The position numbers and the translations under genes were made by a program. The notes under the pieces were generated by a model that made no database searches, was not told the origin of the DNA, and saw only the letters and a list, made by a program, of their open reading frames with translations. From contig JAENRP010000171.1 of assembly GCA_024741835.1 (NCBI GenBank), positions 30,942 through 94,941 of the forward strand: a DNA stretch of 64,000 nucleotides. The letters are read 5' to 3'. The DNA is from Diplocarpon mali. Its lineage: Eukaryota; Ascomycota; Leotiomycetes; Helotiales; Drepanopezizaceae. This document shows positions 44,339-54,795 of this stretch, piece after piece; position 1 is the first letter of the stretch, and each line of letters starts with the position of its first letter.

Positions 44339-46611
44339 ATGCCTCATCCTGAAAGCCAGAAGGCTAAGACAGCCGCAAAGCATCCCCTCGATCCACTCAA
44401 CGCAGACGAGATTGTTCAGGTCTCCTCCTTGCTCAAAGCCAAATATCCAAACCAAAGTCTCCATTTCAAACTAATCGCCATCGTTGAACCCGCCAAGTTC
44501 AAGCTTCGTCCATTTTTAAAGGCCGAAAGAAATGGCGCTATGTGCTCGCGACTTCCGAGGAAAGCTTCGGCTCTGTTCTACCACCGAGGAACGCCGAGCC
44601 TGTTCCTCGCTGAAGTCAACGTAGAGTCCGGCGAGGTCGAGAAAGTTGAGCAGCTGGATCCTGGTCTTCATGGTCAAAGTGATATGGATGAAGTCATTGA
44701 ATTGCGAGATGCATGTCTGAAGGATCCAAAGGTTGTGAACGAGATCCAGAAATTCAAGCTTCCCTCACACATGGAAGTAGTCTGCGACACCTGGCCTTAT
44801 GGGCGAGACTCCGAGGATAACCTTCCGCGTTATATCCAAGTGGGTTTATCTTCCTCTGAGTGTGGGTTATGTTGACAAGGGATAGTGTTATCTTTTCGCC
44901 AAAACATCTCACCCTGGCTCAAACCACTACGACAACCCGCTTCCTTTCTCTCCTGTCCTGGATATGACCACTATGAAAGTCGTAGAAATCATCCGATTAC
45001 CCACAGGCTCAGACTCTACTCTTAATTACGATACGCGATTTAGGTCGCACGATGCTAAAGAGTACCATCACGACCTTCAACCGACAGCTCCACGCACAGA
45101 TCTGAAGCCGTTAATTATCCAACAGCCTGAAGGAGTGTCGTTTACTATCAACGGATACCTGATCAAGTGGCAGAAATGGCGATTCCGTCTTGGCTTCACG
45201 TGGCGTGAAGGGATGGTTCTGCATGATGTGACTTATGATGGCCGTGAGCTCTTCCACAGAATCAGTTTGTCGGAGATGTTTGTACCTTATGGTGATCCCA
45301 GATACCCTTATTCGAGGAAGAGTGTCTTTGACGTTGGGGATATCGGAGCAGGAGTTGCAGCTAACAATTTGGCTCTGGGTTGCGACTGCTTGGGTGTTAT
45401 CAAAGTGAACCCCCTTCCACCCTCCCCGTCTCAACTAAGGCGATTATGGCTGACTTGAACGCAGTACTTTTCTTTCGTTATTAGTAACTCACAGGGAAAA
45501 CCGGTAGAGAAGCCAAACGCCATCTGTATGCATGAAATCGATGATGGCATCGGGTGGAAGCACACGAACAGCAGAACTGGAGCTGTCTCCATTGTGCGAT
45601 CCCGAGTTCTCGTGCTTCAGACGATTATCACCGTGGGGAACTACGAGGTATGTGCAACAAATTAGTCGTTTACCCCAATGTATCGAAATCTCGGCTCTCG
45701 TTTGCATCTGGAGAGCCGACAGATCCCAAGACAAACTTTGGATTTGAAACATTGGAGAAAACAAGGCCAACTTTTCATCGCAGTATGTTTTCATGTGGCA
45801 CTTCGACCAAGCAGCAGGTCTCCACTACAGGATCCAAGCAACCGGCATCCTCTCCACGGCTCCCGTCGACCCAGGAGCCAGTGTTCCATGGGGCACAAAC
45901 GTCAACGAGGGCGTCATGGCCCCCTACCACCAACATGTCTTCAGTCTCCGGATCGACCCCTGCATAGACGGTGACAAGAACAGCATCGTCGAAGAAGATT
46001 CCGTAGCCATGCCCTGGGATGACAAGAACCCTCACGGCGTCGGCTACATCACAAACCACCGCACGATCTCTCAGTCCACCTCGCTCGACTCGGCTCCGAA
46101 CCGGGTCCACAAGATCATCAACCCCTCCAAGATCAACAAGTCCTCCGGCAAGCCGGCCGGCTACGCCATCCACAGCCCCGTCAGACAGATGCTGCTCGCC
46201 CACCCCGACTCCTGGCACGGGAAGCGAGCGAAGTACGCCTTCCACCCGTTCTGGGTGACGGCACATCGGGACAACGAGCTGTACGCCGCGGGCGACTACA
46301 CCTACCAGTCCCTCCCAGACGGGAAGAGCGACCTGGGAGCCTGGGCCGGCCGAGGGGACAAGACCGACGACGAGGACATCGTGCTGTGGCATTCGATTAG
46401 CCTGACGCACAACCCGAGGCCCGAGGACTACCCCGTCATGCCGTGCGACACGATGGTCGTGAGCCTGAAGCCGAGCGGCTTCTTCGAGCAGAACCCGGCG
46501 CTGGATGTGCCGCCGAGCACTCGGGGGGCTAACGGCAGCCGCTTGCTGGAGGACGCGGCTGTGACGGAGGCTCCCGGCAAGGCGGATCCGCGCTGCAGAT
46601 CGAAGCTGTAG
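44339..46611 (+). CDS. Peroxisomal copper amine oxidase
   Basis: Exons 44339-44839, 44886-45404, 45465-45647 and 45784-46611, all joined in phase 0, encode 676 residues, the normal family length. The enzyme oxidises primary amines to aldehydes, releasing ammonia and H2O2. Its cofactor topaquinone forms from the Tyr in VGNYE, at the very end of exon 3, with exon 4 continuing YVFMWHFDQAAG. The copper His pair is in HQHVFSLRID and the third His in LTHNPRPEDYPVMP. The catalytic-base Asp lies in FDVGDIGAG. The N-terminus HPLDPLNADEI is typical. The last three residues are SKL, a type 1 peroxisomal targeting signal, fitting H2O2 production. Exons 1-3 have balanced third positions while exon 4 is almost entirely G/C-ending. 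Confidence 0.95.
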
Positions 46612-46642
46612 ACGGTGCTCTCTGGCGGTCGAGCGCGAGCCC

Positions 46643-46680
46643 GGGTTCGGGATCGGGATCGGGTTCGGGTGTCGGGCGGG
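46643..46680 (+). repeat. Array of GGG tracts (G-quadruplex-like) just after the amine oxidase stop
   Basis: Five GGG tracts spaced by exactly three bases (TTC or ATC) occupy 46643-46669, and two more follow to 46680. This is a textbook G-quadruplex pattern on the coding strand, about 30 bp past the stop codon. If transcribed it would lie in the 3' untranslated region. Confidence 0.7.
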
Positions 46681-46727
46681 TGGGATGAAGTGGGGTGGGA
46701 TGGAGATGTGAGGGTGGATATGAGTGT

Positions 46728-46832
46728 GGATGGAGATGTGGATGTGGATGTAGATGTGGATGTGGATGTGGATGTAGATGGAGATGGAGATGTGGATGTA
46801 GATGTAGATGTAGATGGAGATGGAGATGTGGA
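46728..46832 (+). repeat. GATGTG/GATGTA/GATGGA hexanucleotide repeat
   Basis: About 17 imperfect copies of a six-base unit beginning GAT follow one another with variation only in the last three bases. The open frames read through it in all registers are repeat artefacts. Confidence 0.85.
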
Positions 46833-47393
46833 GGGGGAGACCTGCGTAGCCTTGAAAGGCGAGGCGAGCATGGGGCTCTGGCGTCCTGGGCATGCGTCCT
46901 GGGCATGCTTCCTGGGAGATCTGGCCGTCCTGGCCCTGTGCTGTCCAGACAGGCCGGAGGATCGAGCGGCAGAGGTCTCGGTGGGAAAGGAGCGGGACGG
47001 CGTCCTGGGTGGATGGGCGCACCGTCTCCTCGCCGGACGATCTTGCATGGAAATATCTGGTTTCTGTTTACATTCAACCACCAGAGCTACAAGTAGGGAA
47101 AGCATGCACAGTCAGGCTAGGCAATCGGCACGGACCAGCACGAACATGCGATGGATCGAAAGATTCATTACTCTCACTGGCCATGCGGCATGACCAAAGG
47201 GCAACATACACCATCACAACGGGAGTCCGGGTGACCAGAGCTGATGGCCAGCGGGGGTATCCATCCAGATGAGGTTGAATGTTAGACGGGTATCACAGAC
47301 CTCCTCTGCCACCCCCATCAAGCCCCCTCTTGAACCCCGGAACGGCAGGCCATCCGCAACACTCAGCGCGAAGCCTACTTCGCTCTTGGCGTC
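46833..47393. other. Intergenic after the hexamer repeat
   Basis: About 560 bp without a supported gene. A locally duplicated CCTGGGCATGC phrase occurs near 46885-46910. Confidence 0.4.
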
Positions 47394-49445
47394 TCATCCC
47401 AGGCGGTAGTCTCGACAATCACGAGGATCCCCCCGACCTCTGGCTCGACTTCGACCGCGATAATTTGCATCGTATGCACGGCCTCGGTAACTGCCTCGGG
47501 CCTCAGAGTTACGCAGAGCTCGCTCTGAAGCATCTTCTCGATCGTAGAAGCCGTCCGACTCGTATCCACGGCCCCGGCCGGGTGGCCTGCTCTCGAAGTC
47601 TCGACGACCCTCACGGCCAGGGGAAAGGTCGCGTTCTCGGCTGGGAGCTCTGTGATCGTAGCGCGGACGGGAATTGGCTCTCTCGCGACGCTCAGCGGGT
47701 AAGCGGTCATAGCTACCGGACCGGGGCCGCTCTTCTTCTCTTGCCCGCGGTGGATAGTAGGACCGATCATCAGTGCGAGCGACTTTCCCCCCCATTACCT
47801 CATCTCTTGTCTCTTGAAAATCGCTATAAGGACGCTTGTTGGAGACCACTCGATCGCGCTCGGGAGCGCATCCCGCTGCTGCTGAAGCCGGCCCATCACG
47901 GACACCTGCTCTGTTAAGAGGGATCGGCGGGGGGAGCATCGGCGAAGCTGGCACTTGGCTCCCAAAGCCGGGGGGGACGCCCCCTCGCTCTTCTGCTTGC
48001 ATCTCTGCCAGAAGTTGGTCTCTCTTGGCATCCAACGCCGCAATGGCACGTCGACGATTGAGAATTTTGCTTCGGTAGGGGACATTGTGGTAACCTGTGA
48101 TCTCCAACCACTCTCTCAAGTCTTGATCAAGAGGTAGAATATCGATGAGGGTGGGTGGCTTCTGCTCTCGAGGTGAGCTTACAGCGTCATCTTCCCGTCT
48201 CTGCTCGTTGGGCTCTGTTCTACGGAGTCTTTCTTCACGATCATCCCAACGTTGGTGTTCTGAGCTCTCCGGATCGGGGTACTGCTTTCTCTCCCGGTAA
48301 TCCGACTGGTAGGCTCGAGGGTCTCGCTTTGCGCAGCCACCAACGTCTTCCCAACGATCGGCGCGGCTGCGTGTATCTTGAGGCTGTGGTATGGCTACCG
48401 GTCGGCGAGGTGGGGATTCCTCTCGCGGCAGGCGGTTGGAGGGCGCAGGCTTTTCACTCTGTCCCCCTCCTACCTTGAGAGAATGCGCCTCGTCGATTCT
48501 CGCAGCTACCGCACCTGGTTGTATCTCGTGCGGCTTCGTTGCGGGTATGGATCTCGGCGGGGTTGACTCGTCTTCAAAAATCTCTCCGTCCGACATGGAT
48601 CCATGGCTTGTTTGTCTCGTTCCGCGAGGATTCCCATTCGGGTGCCCATCACCCTGTAGAAACTTGATCACTCCCAGGTTGGCCGGCTTGGCCCCACCCA
48701 TGATGCTTCCTGCGGAAGCTGATTGCAGTATCGCGCTGGCGTGGGCCGGAATCTTCTGGATGCTAGAAGTGGTACTGCCATTGTTTTCAGGCTTCACAGC
48801 TGTACCTGCGCCTTTGGAGTGGAGAGAAATGAGCTCGTCGACGTTGATTTCCTGCTCTGGCCTTTCAACGGTCGTAGGGATTGGTCGGGCTGCCCGCACC
48901 GAGCCTGGCTCTTCCCCAGGTGCTGTCTGCTTCGCAGCTAGGGCTGGACTTTTTCGGGTGACTGGGGGCGTCGCAGAGCTCGCTTGCTGTTCTCTTCTCT
49001 TCACCAATTCCGCTTTCAATTCTGCCGCCCTGGCATTGATCTGTGTGAGAGGTCGAGGAGCCGGGGTGTTCGGTGGTGGGATGCTGGCAGGTTGAGAGGA
49101 GAACTGAAGAGGCGGCGGATCAGCAACAGTGGCCGTCGACCAGATNNNNNNNNNNNNNNNNTCGTTATCATCGCCACTTACCTGAGCGCCGCCGTTGACG
49201 TGTTGATTCTGCCTGTACGCCCGGTCATGACTGGGGACACCAAGCTCCGGCGGGAAGCCTCTGCCATGGCCGTCGTTGTAGTGCTGCGTCATGGTCTCTG
49301 GATGCGATGCGTCGGACTGCTGTACGAAGCATGGCTCCCGTTCAGACTGGCCGTGTCCAGCGAACATGAGAGGCGAGTATGCCTCCTGGTCGAAGCTATT
49401 TGGGAAGGGGCCGGTGCTGGCGAAGCCACGGGCACTATCCCACAT
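47394..49445 (-). CDS. Arg/Ser/Gly-rich disordered protein, probably RNA-associated
   Basis: The ATG at 49445 begins an exon ending at 49182 (CAG before GTAAGT). The intron then runs into the N gap 49146-49161. Coding resumes on the other side, either just past the gap or after the acceptor-like CTCTTCAG about 40 bp further, and runs to TGA 47394. The protein is about 650-680 residues. Most is low in complexity: Pro/Ser stretches, charged ADRWEDV and DDREERLRR segments, and a C-terminal tail of RG, RGR and RDY repeats (for example SYRGRAYDANYRGRSRARG), as in RNA-binding proteins. One helical segment stands out, LPLDQDLREWLEITGYHNVPYR followed by RRRAIAALDAKRDQLLAEM, perhaps the conserved core. 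I do not recognise a named family. The gap prevents an exact model. Confidence 0.7.
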   Translation of the reverse strand: MWDSARGFASTGPFPNSFDQEAYSPLMFAGHGQSEREPCFVQQSDASHPETMTQHYNDGHGRGFPPELGVPSHDRAYRQNQHVNGGAQVSGDDNXXXXXXIWSTATVADPPPLQFSSQPASIPPPNTPAPRPLTQINARAAELKAELVKRREQQASSATPPVTRKSPALAAKQTAPGEEPGSVRAARPIPTTVERPEQEINVDELISLHSKGAGTAVKPENNGSTTSSIQKIPAHASAILQSASAGSIMGGAKPANLGVIKFLQGDGHPNGNPRGTRQTSHGSMSDGEIFEDESTPPRSIPATKPHEIQPGAVAARIDEAHSLKVGGGQSEKPAPSNRLPREESPPRRPVAIPQPQDTRSRADRWEDVGGCAKRDPRAYQSDYRERKQYPDPESSEHQRWDDREERLRRTEPNEQRREDDAVSSPREQKPPTLIDILPLDQDLREWLEITGYHNVPYRSKILNRRRAIAALDAKRDQLLAEMQAEERGGVPPGFGSQVPASPMLPPPIPLNRAGVRDGPASAAAGCAPERDRVVSNKRPYSDFQETRDEVMGGKVARTDDRSYYPPRAREEERPRSGSYDRLPAERRERANSRPRYDHRAPSRERDLSPGREGRRDFESRPPGRGRGYESDGFYDREDASERALRNSEARGSYRGRAYDANYRGRSRARGRGDPRDCRDYRLG
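49146..49161. other. Assembly gap (16 N)
   Basis: A short run of unknown bases that falls inside, or at the end of, the first intron of the Arg/Ser-rich gene. Confidence 0.98.
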
Positions 49446-50300
49446 CGTAGCCGCGCAGATCAACGATGCAGCCGCGGAGCCAGAACCCAGGTGTCTGCGA
49501 TGCCTGATGGCCGGTCGCCGGGGTCACGCCGCCGCGCGCCGTAGGAAAGAGGTGTATTTTTTTGGGCTTTTTTTTTTTTTCGCTCTGGCGTCGCTGGCGA
49601 GCTGGGAGGGAGCGAGGCGAGGAGTTTCTGGGTCCGGAGGAGAGACCCACTCCCCCACCTCAGCAGCGACCGTTGCGAGTGGAGAGCCACGACCCGAGCA
49701 GCCGATGAGAGGCCGGCATCCTCGCCGACGCGGGCAGACCTTGGGTCTGCTCCGTCGGCAGCGAGGCGCACACGTGATCCAGGCTCGAGACTACGTGTGT
49801 GGTTGGATGATTTGAGCACCGTCGAGGAAAGGAGTCTAGGGTCGTGATCTTCGAGGTACTTGGTCCGAATCGACATGAGAAGGGGTGCGGGTGGAGTAGC
49901 GTCTCCCGAGGCCCATTCGAATCTGCATCGGGAGGGAGAAACACATAGGGGCAAACGTGTGTATGAGCATGACATTGATCTCTACGAGGTTTCAACCTCA
50001 CACCTGGCTCCTCACATGTCCTGAGCATCGCTTCCCGCTCAGGGCTCGAACACCTTGCCACCTTGGATAAAATTTCGACCCCCGCCTCTTGAATTGGGCC
50101 CTGCCATCCTTTCTGACAATCCGATTGTACGGCCGTCGATGAGGCGCCGCGACCTGCCCTGCCATGTGCGGCTACGGAACCAGAGTGCAACTGCAAGGCT
50201 TGTCCTCCCACGAAGTACGTTCGAAGACTGCGCAAGCCAGGTTTTGGGCGTCCCGACCAAGGCGGCGTGCATCCCTACGCCGTCCTGGTTGACACAACAC
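49446..50300. other. Intergenic between the Arg/Ser-rich gene and GPI18
   Basis: It contains a T7 then T14 run at 49557-49580 that probably belongs to the promoter or 5' leader of the Arg/Ser-rich gene. Long antisense frames here (for example 49660-50235) reflect the GC-rich composition and show no family features. Confidence 0.45.
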
Positions 50301-51730
50301 CTAGGCTGGGGGGAGAAAGGAGGCAAATAATGCCCCTTGGACCAGAGCGTAGACAACTACAAATTGGACCAGATTCCGGCCGAGGAGCGGATGCCCCTCC
50401 GGCGATGCGAGGGCGGCGTACCAGAGCCATACGGGCGATGCCGACGAGATCCGGGTAATGATTTGAACATGCGCAGTAGTCAACGTGAGTATCACCAGGA
50501 TCAGTTGAGAGAAGGCCAGGTTCCGCAGGACCTGCCTTGTCGCGTGGTCGCCTCGGCTCTCCTTGCGGGCAGACGGAGCCGGCTCTTGCTGGCGGCCTGC
50601 CTCAGAGCTCAGGCCCCAAAGACCCGAGACGGTCAGGAGAGCCAACATGGGTGTGGCGAGAAGAAAGAGAGGCAGGTTGGAGAATTTCCAGTAGCGCAAG
50701 AAGCCACAGTCCCTGGGGCGCGGTGAGAAGGCTGCGGTCACGGGAGGCGTGGGGGCACAGTATACCAGTAATGATCCTGAACAAAGGTGTATATGCTGGG
50801 GATGGTTCTCTCGCACCAGGGCCGGAGCGTGGTATCTCTCCCTCCACAATACTCCCCGTAGGCCAGGAACTGCGGCAAGACGAAGCCCGCGCCCACGCTC
50901 ATGCCCCCTACAGCCGTGGCGACGAGGCGGCGGAGGCGCGCCAGCTGCCACCCACGCCCCAGGGCATGCAGGACTCGGAGAGCCTCTTCGAGCAGAAGGA
51001 GGCCATTCAAAATGCCGTTGCTCCGGCAGGCCGTGGCCAGGCCAAAGCAGATGCCGGAGGATAGGAGCAGCAGATCACGAGCGACGGGCCCGGAGCCACG
51101 GCGACCCAGGCTCTGGGTGAACAGGATGCAGCCGGCAAAGCTCAGCAGCGCGCAGGAGCTCTCGGCATAGGGCGCCGAGAGGAAGAGTCCGGCGGGAGAG
51201 ATGACGTGGAAGGAGGCAGCTCGGAGAGCCAACTCCACCGGTGCCTCGGGGAAGATGGCGCGCGTGAGGCGGAACGCCGCCAGGACGGAGAGGAGGTGAG
51301 AGAGATGAGCCAGGCCGACGGCGACCAGCCCTTCGAGCCCATCGTAGGCCGTCACGCCGAGCTTTCCGAGGACTGCCTGCGATGAGCCGGGGGGGGGCGG
51401 GAACGGCAAGTGGGTGTGCAACTCACGCGTGGTGCCGGCGGCGATGAGTCGCGTGAAGCCCCATCCGAAGGCCCATTCCTGCTCGAAGAGATAGCCGCGC
51501 CTTGCGAGCTGGACAAAGTACACGGCGTCCCAGCGGGTCAGCTTGCCGACGAGGTGGCGGAGAGCCCGTGGCAAGGCTGGGGCCGGACTGGGCGGTGCGA
51601 GGCTGGCGGAGGTGTCGTAGCCTGGTCCGGGGCTGCAAGCCGCCACGAGTAGCAGGAGGGCTTTCCATGCCACGTAGAGGGCGACGAGAGAGCGAACGGG
51701 GTGCTCCTGCGGCCGGGTCGAGGACAACAT
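50301..51730 (-). CDS. GPI18: GPI mannosyltransferase 2 (Gpi18/PIG-V)
   Basis: Exons 51730-50766 and 50712-50301 (53-bp intron; a Trp codon is split) encode 458 residues. The start is the first ATG; the frame upstream begins with TTG. Gpi18 adds the second mannose to the GPI anchor precursor in the ER lumen. The membrane protein shows the family's N-terminal luminal motif (LTRWDAVYFVQLARRGYLFEQEWAFGWGFTR) and the later FLSAPYAESSCALLSF, ATACRSNGILNG and YWKFSNLPLFLLATPML segments. It ends with a helix (NLVQFVVVYALVQGALFASF). Multiple hydrophobic helices are present and third positions are strongly G/C. Confidence 0.92.
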
Positions 51731-53134
51731 GTCGAGCTGAGCCGAGAGACGAAAGGGGTCCTGCGTCGGCAATCGAGGGGGATGAAGGCGCCTCGAGGTG
51801 CGGTGGTGCTCCGATCGCTCTGATGCCCGGGGCGGTGAGCGGTGGCCGGGTGGTGCGGCAAGGCTGCGAGGCTGCGAGGCTGCGGGCTCCTCACTCGCCT
51901 TTCACCTCCGCTTCGCCTCCCCTGACGAACCACCGCAGCGGAGTTCCTGGTCGGCCAGGTGTCGGGGGACTCGCCCTCCGCGACCAGGGAGAGAGGCCAG
52001 TCGGGGAGCACTCCCTCCTTTTCTTCCTCTCGCGGACACGAGGGACGCCGGGTCAGAGCAGAATGATGCGTTGGGACTACATGAGGTGATTGTGTGCACA
52101 GGTGAAGCCGTCTCCAATACGTTGGGTGATATTGGATGGGAAGCGCTTGCTCTCGAAAGCTGCTCGGCGAGAGCGTCGAGTAAGAGACAATCGTGCCAAG
52201 CCTTTCTTATCATATGACCAATCACATGACCGTCAATCATACGACCTGTATCCCGACATGATGAATGCCGGCCCGGAATGCACTGAACCTCGCGAGTCCC
52301 GCGCACACGGTGCTTCGTCCCTCTCGACCGTGTCGCCCAGCCGTACAGGCGGCTCCTTTGATCTCGGGCACGTCGCACGTGCCGGTATTACGAAACCCTC
52401 TTACGGGACGGCGAGCGCTTCTCCTCTGCTTCTTCCTCCATCTCTTCTCCCGCCGTCGGTGGATGGAGGCACCGGATCGGAAAGTTCCCTGACCATCCCG
52501 CTCTGCGTTCTCGTATCTGAAATCCTCCATCGGGAGGAGGGGCTTGATTTGGCGCCGGAGAGTAGGGATTGGTAAGCCTCTGGATGTTAACCGTCCTCGC
52601 GATGGGAGAGAGGTCAGGTGACCTGACGCAATCGGTACATGGCACCTCGCCTTAGCCCTGCCGCCGCCCAGATCTACTCTGCTGCATTGCCTCGTGGGGA
52701 GAGCATGACGAGATGTTGAGCATGCTCGTACAGGATTCCTAGCCCGCCGACCCCTCTCGCCTCTCGCCTCTCGCCTCTCGCGGCTCCGGAGCTTTCGGCT
52801 CTCGCTGTCTGGTGGCGGTAACGAGGAGGGCATTGTCGTTCGATGTTGTCCCGTCGCCGTGTGCCCGTGCGGTTGCTTGGTGCACCGAGTGGGCGGGGGA
52901 AAAAGGGAGGAGAAGCTTCACCTGCGAGGCCAGGTTTCGGCCGACTCCGCCGTCCATCGGCCCGCTCCTCCAAGGCGGGAAGGGCAGGGGGAAGACGAAG
53001 ATGAAGATGCAGAGCAAGATACACCTGCATCCTCCTCGCTGGTCAGATGCATCCGCCTCCTCCGCTTCCTCTGCCTCCCTCTCGTCCGGCCGGTCTGCTT
53101 CTTCCGTCTCCTTCGCCCACGGCCCCGGGCAATA

Positions 53135-53260
53135 CAATCCCAATCCCAGTCCCAATCCCAATCCCAATCCCAATCCTAATCCCAATCACCATCCCAATCC
53201 CAATCCTAATCCCAATCACCATCCCAATCCCAATCCCAATCCCATCCCCATCCCCATCTC
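53135..53260. repeat. CCCAAT hexamer repeat (GGGATT on the other strand)
   Basis: About 20 copies of CCCAAT with variants CCTAAT and CACCAT, ending in CCCATC units. The minus strand therefore carries regularly spaced GGG tracts, telomere-like in form but not the common TTAGGG unit. Confidence 0.85.
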
Positions 53261-53626
53261 CACACTGGCCGCAATCAGCTAATCACAGTGCGACCCCCCA
53301 CTCCCCCCCCCCCGGGAAAACAGCTCTCTGCACCGTGATCGACGTTGTGCGTCTGCGATACTCGTACTCGACTCGAGCAGGGTCGCAGCACTCCTCGTTG
53401 GCATCGGACTGTTCCTGGGTCCGAGGCCGATCGGGTCGTGCTTGGCTCCTGGTCCAACCCCGATGCACACCTCAGCACAGGACGAGCGAGGACCGGGGCA
53501 GCGGGGGACGAGGGGATGAATTTCTCCACAGCATACGGGCGCCTGGGTGAGAGGGAGAAGTGCGAGAGCCCGCGTGCCGCTTGCCTGGTTCTTGGTGTCT
53601 CCCTTCTCGTCCCCCTCTTGGTCTCC

Positions 53627-53759
53627 GGGGAGGGGGGAGGGGTGAGGGCGAGGGTGAGGGTGAGGGTGAGGGGGAGGGGTGAGGGTGAGGGCGAGAGCGG
53701 GAGCGGGAGAGAGCGAGAGAGCGAGAGGGCGAGAGGGCGAGAGAGCGAGAGAGAAAAAG
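53627..53759 (+). repeat. Purine-rich tract: GAGGGT repeats then GAGAGC repeats
   Basis: From 53627 to about 53693 the strand carries more than ten GGG or longer runs separated by one to three bases (GAGGGT type). It then passes into GAGAGCGAGAGGGC-type repeats up to 53759. There are almost no pyrimidines over 130 bp. Confidence 0.85.
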
Positions 53760-54021
53760 GTACACATTCTCTTGCTCTGCCCGCCGGCCGCGACTCTTGA
53801 CCGGTCCGAGTACACGGGAGAGGAGAGGTAGAATACTGTCTGCACGAGATCGGTACATCTCGTTGTATAAGTCCGTGTGCGCATTACCCAATTCCATCGA
53901 CCCCGTAGAGTAAAACTTATCCCCCCCCCCCCATGCTTCGCTTCGCTGGACTCGCTTCTTCAATATTTCCGGCCCATCCGTCCCATCCGTCCCCCGAATG
54001 CCCAGCAAACCAACGGACACG

Positions 54022-54087
54022 CTTTTCCCCTTTTCCCTCGTTCGCTCTCCCTCTCTCCCTCTCGCCCTCTCGCCCTCTCTCTCGCGG
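54022..54087 (+). repeat. Pyrimidine-rich tract, inverse of the upstream GA tract
   Basis: CTCTCCCTCTCTCCCTCTCG followed by CCCTCTCGCCCTCTCTCTCG. Its core is the reverse complement of the GAGAGGGCGAGAGGGCGAGA part of the tract at 53700-53755, giving an imperfect inverted repeat about 300 bp apart. Confidence 0.65.
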
Positions 54088-54795
54088 CGTCTGCAAAACT
54101 CTGTTCACATTCCTAGCCCCCTCCACCCCGTCGAACTATCAGAATTCCTTACTCTGCATACCCGGATCTCTATATCCCCCCATCCCGACGCCCCCGGTGC
54201 GGACGTGAAGAAAAATCCTTGCTCCCTCTACCTACCTCCTACCTACCTCGACCTTCCAAACGCCCCGACTGCCTCTCGTCCTACACAGGCAGTCAGATTT
54301 CTCTCGCCTCGCTCGGGACAAACTGCGGTAGGATCCCTCGGCATCTCTGGTCGGACCGGGGAGGTATCCCTCCTACTTCCTCGTCGCACCGAGGAAACCC
54401 GCAACTGCTGATTCTCGCCATTCCGGCCCCCCCCCCCCCCACGCCTCATCCTCCCACCAACAACTCGAGTGCTCCTCTGGCCCCGTTTAAAAAAGCATCC
54501 TCCTATCGTCTGCTCGCATTCTTCGGTCGCCTGGGTGGCCCGTCGCGCGACATATAGCAAATCCCCCCTCCCCCCCCCAATCTCCCTGCGGCTGCTGACT
54601 CTCTGACCTCAGCCTGACCGTCAGCCGGAGACGTCTCAGCTGCTTCCAAATGCCCCTCCCCGAGCGTGCCCGATTCACAGCCATCTCCCACACGTCCCGA
54701 CGCTCGACGTCTCTTCATCTAAACCTCGCGGCGCTCGACTGAATGGAAGGCGCCCCCGATCCTGGGGCGTCGCTTCCGTGCCGGTGCCTGGGACG

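Larger units (their letters stand above)
51731..54795. other. 3 kb of GC-rich and low-complexity intergenic DNA
   Basis: No gene is supported, although many long frames exist because stops are rare in GC-rich simple sequence. A minus-strand stretch at 52388-52645 ending in EEAEEKRSPSRKRVS looks faintly protein-like but has no partner exon. The region holds several simple repeats listed separately, C10-C14 runs near 53310, 53920, 54430 and 54565, and pyrimidine-rich DNA leading up to the next gene. Confidence 0.5.

Noticed and set aside
45775..47105. Long frames across the GATNNN repeat and antisense to the amine oxidase last exon, with runs such as STSTSTSPSPSTS or HIHIHIYIH
   Set aside because: They are translations of a hexanucleotide repeat and of the opposite strand of a GC-rich exon. 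They appear in several registers and do not resemble real proteins.
53135..53260. Interstitial telomere or chromosome-fusion scar
   Set aside because: The unit is CCCAAT/GGGATT with variants, not the common fungal TTAGGG, so this is better called a simple repeat unless the species' own telomere proves otherwise.
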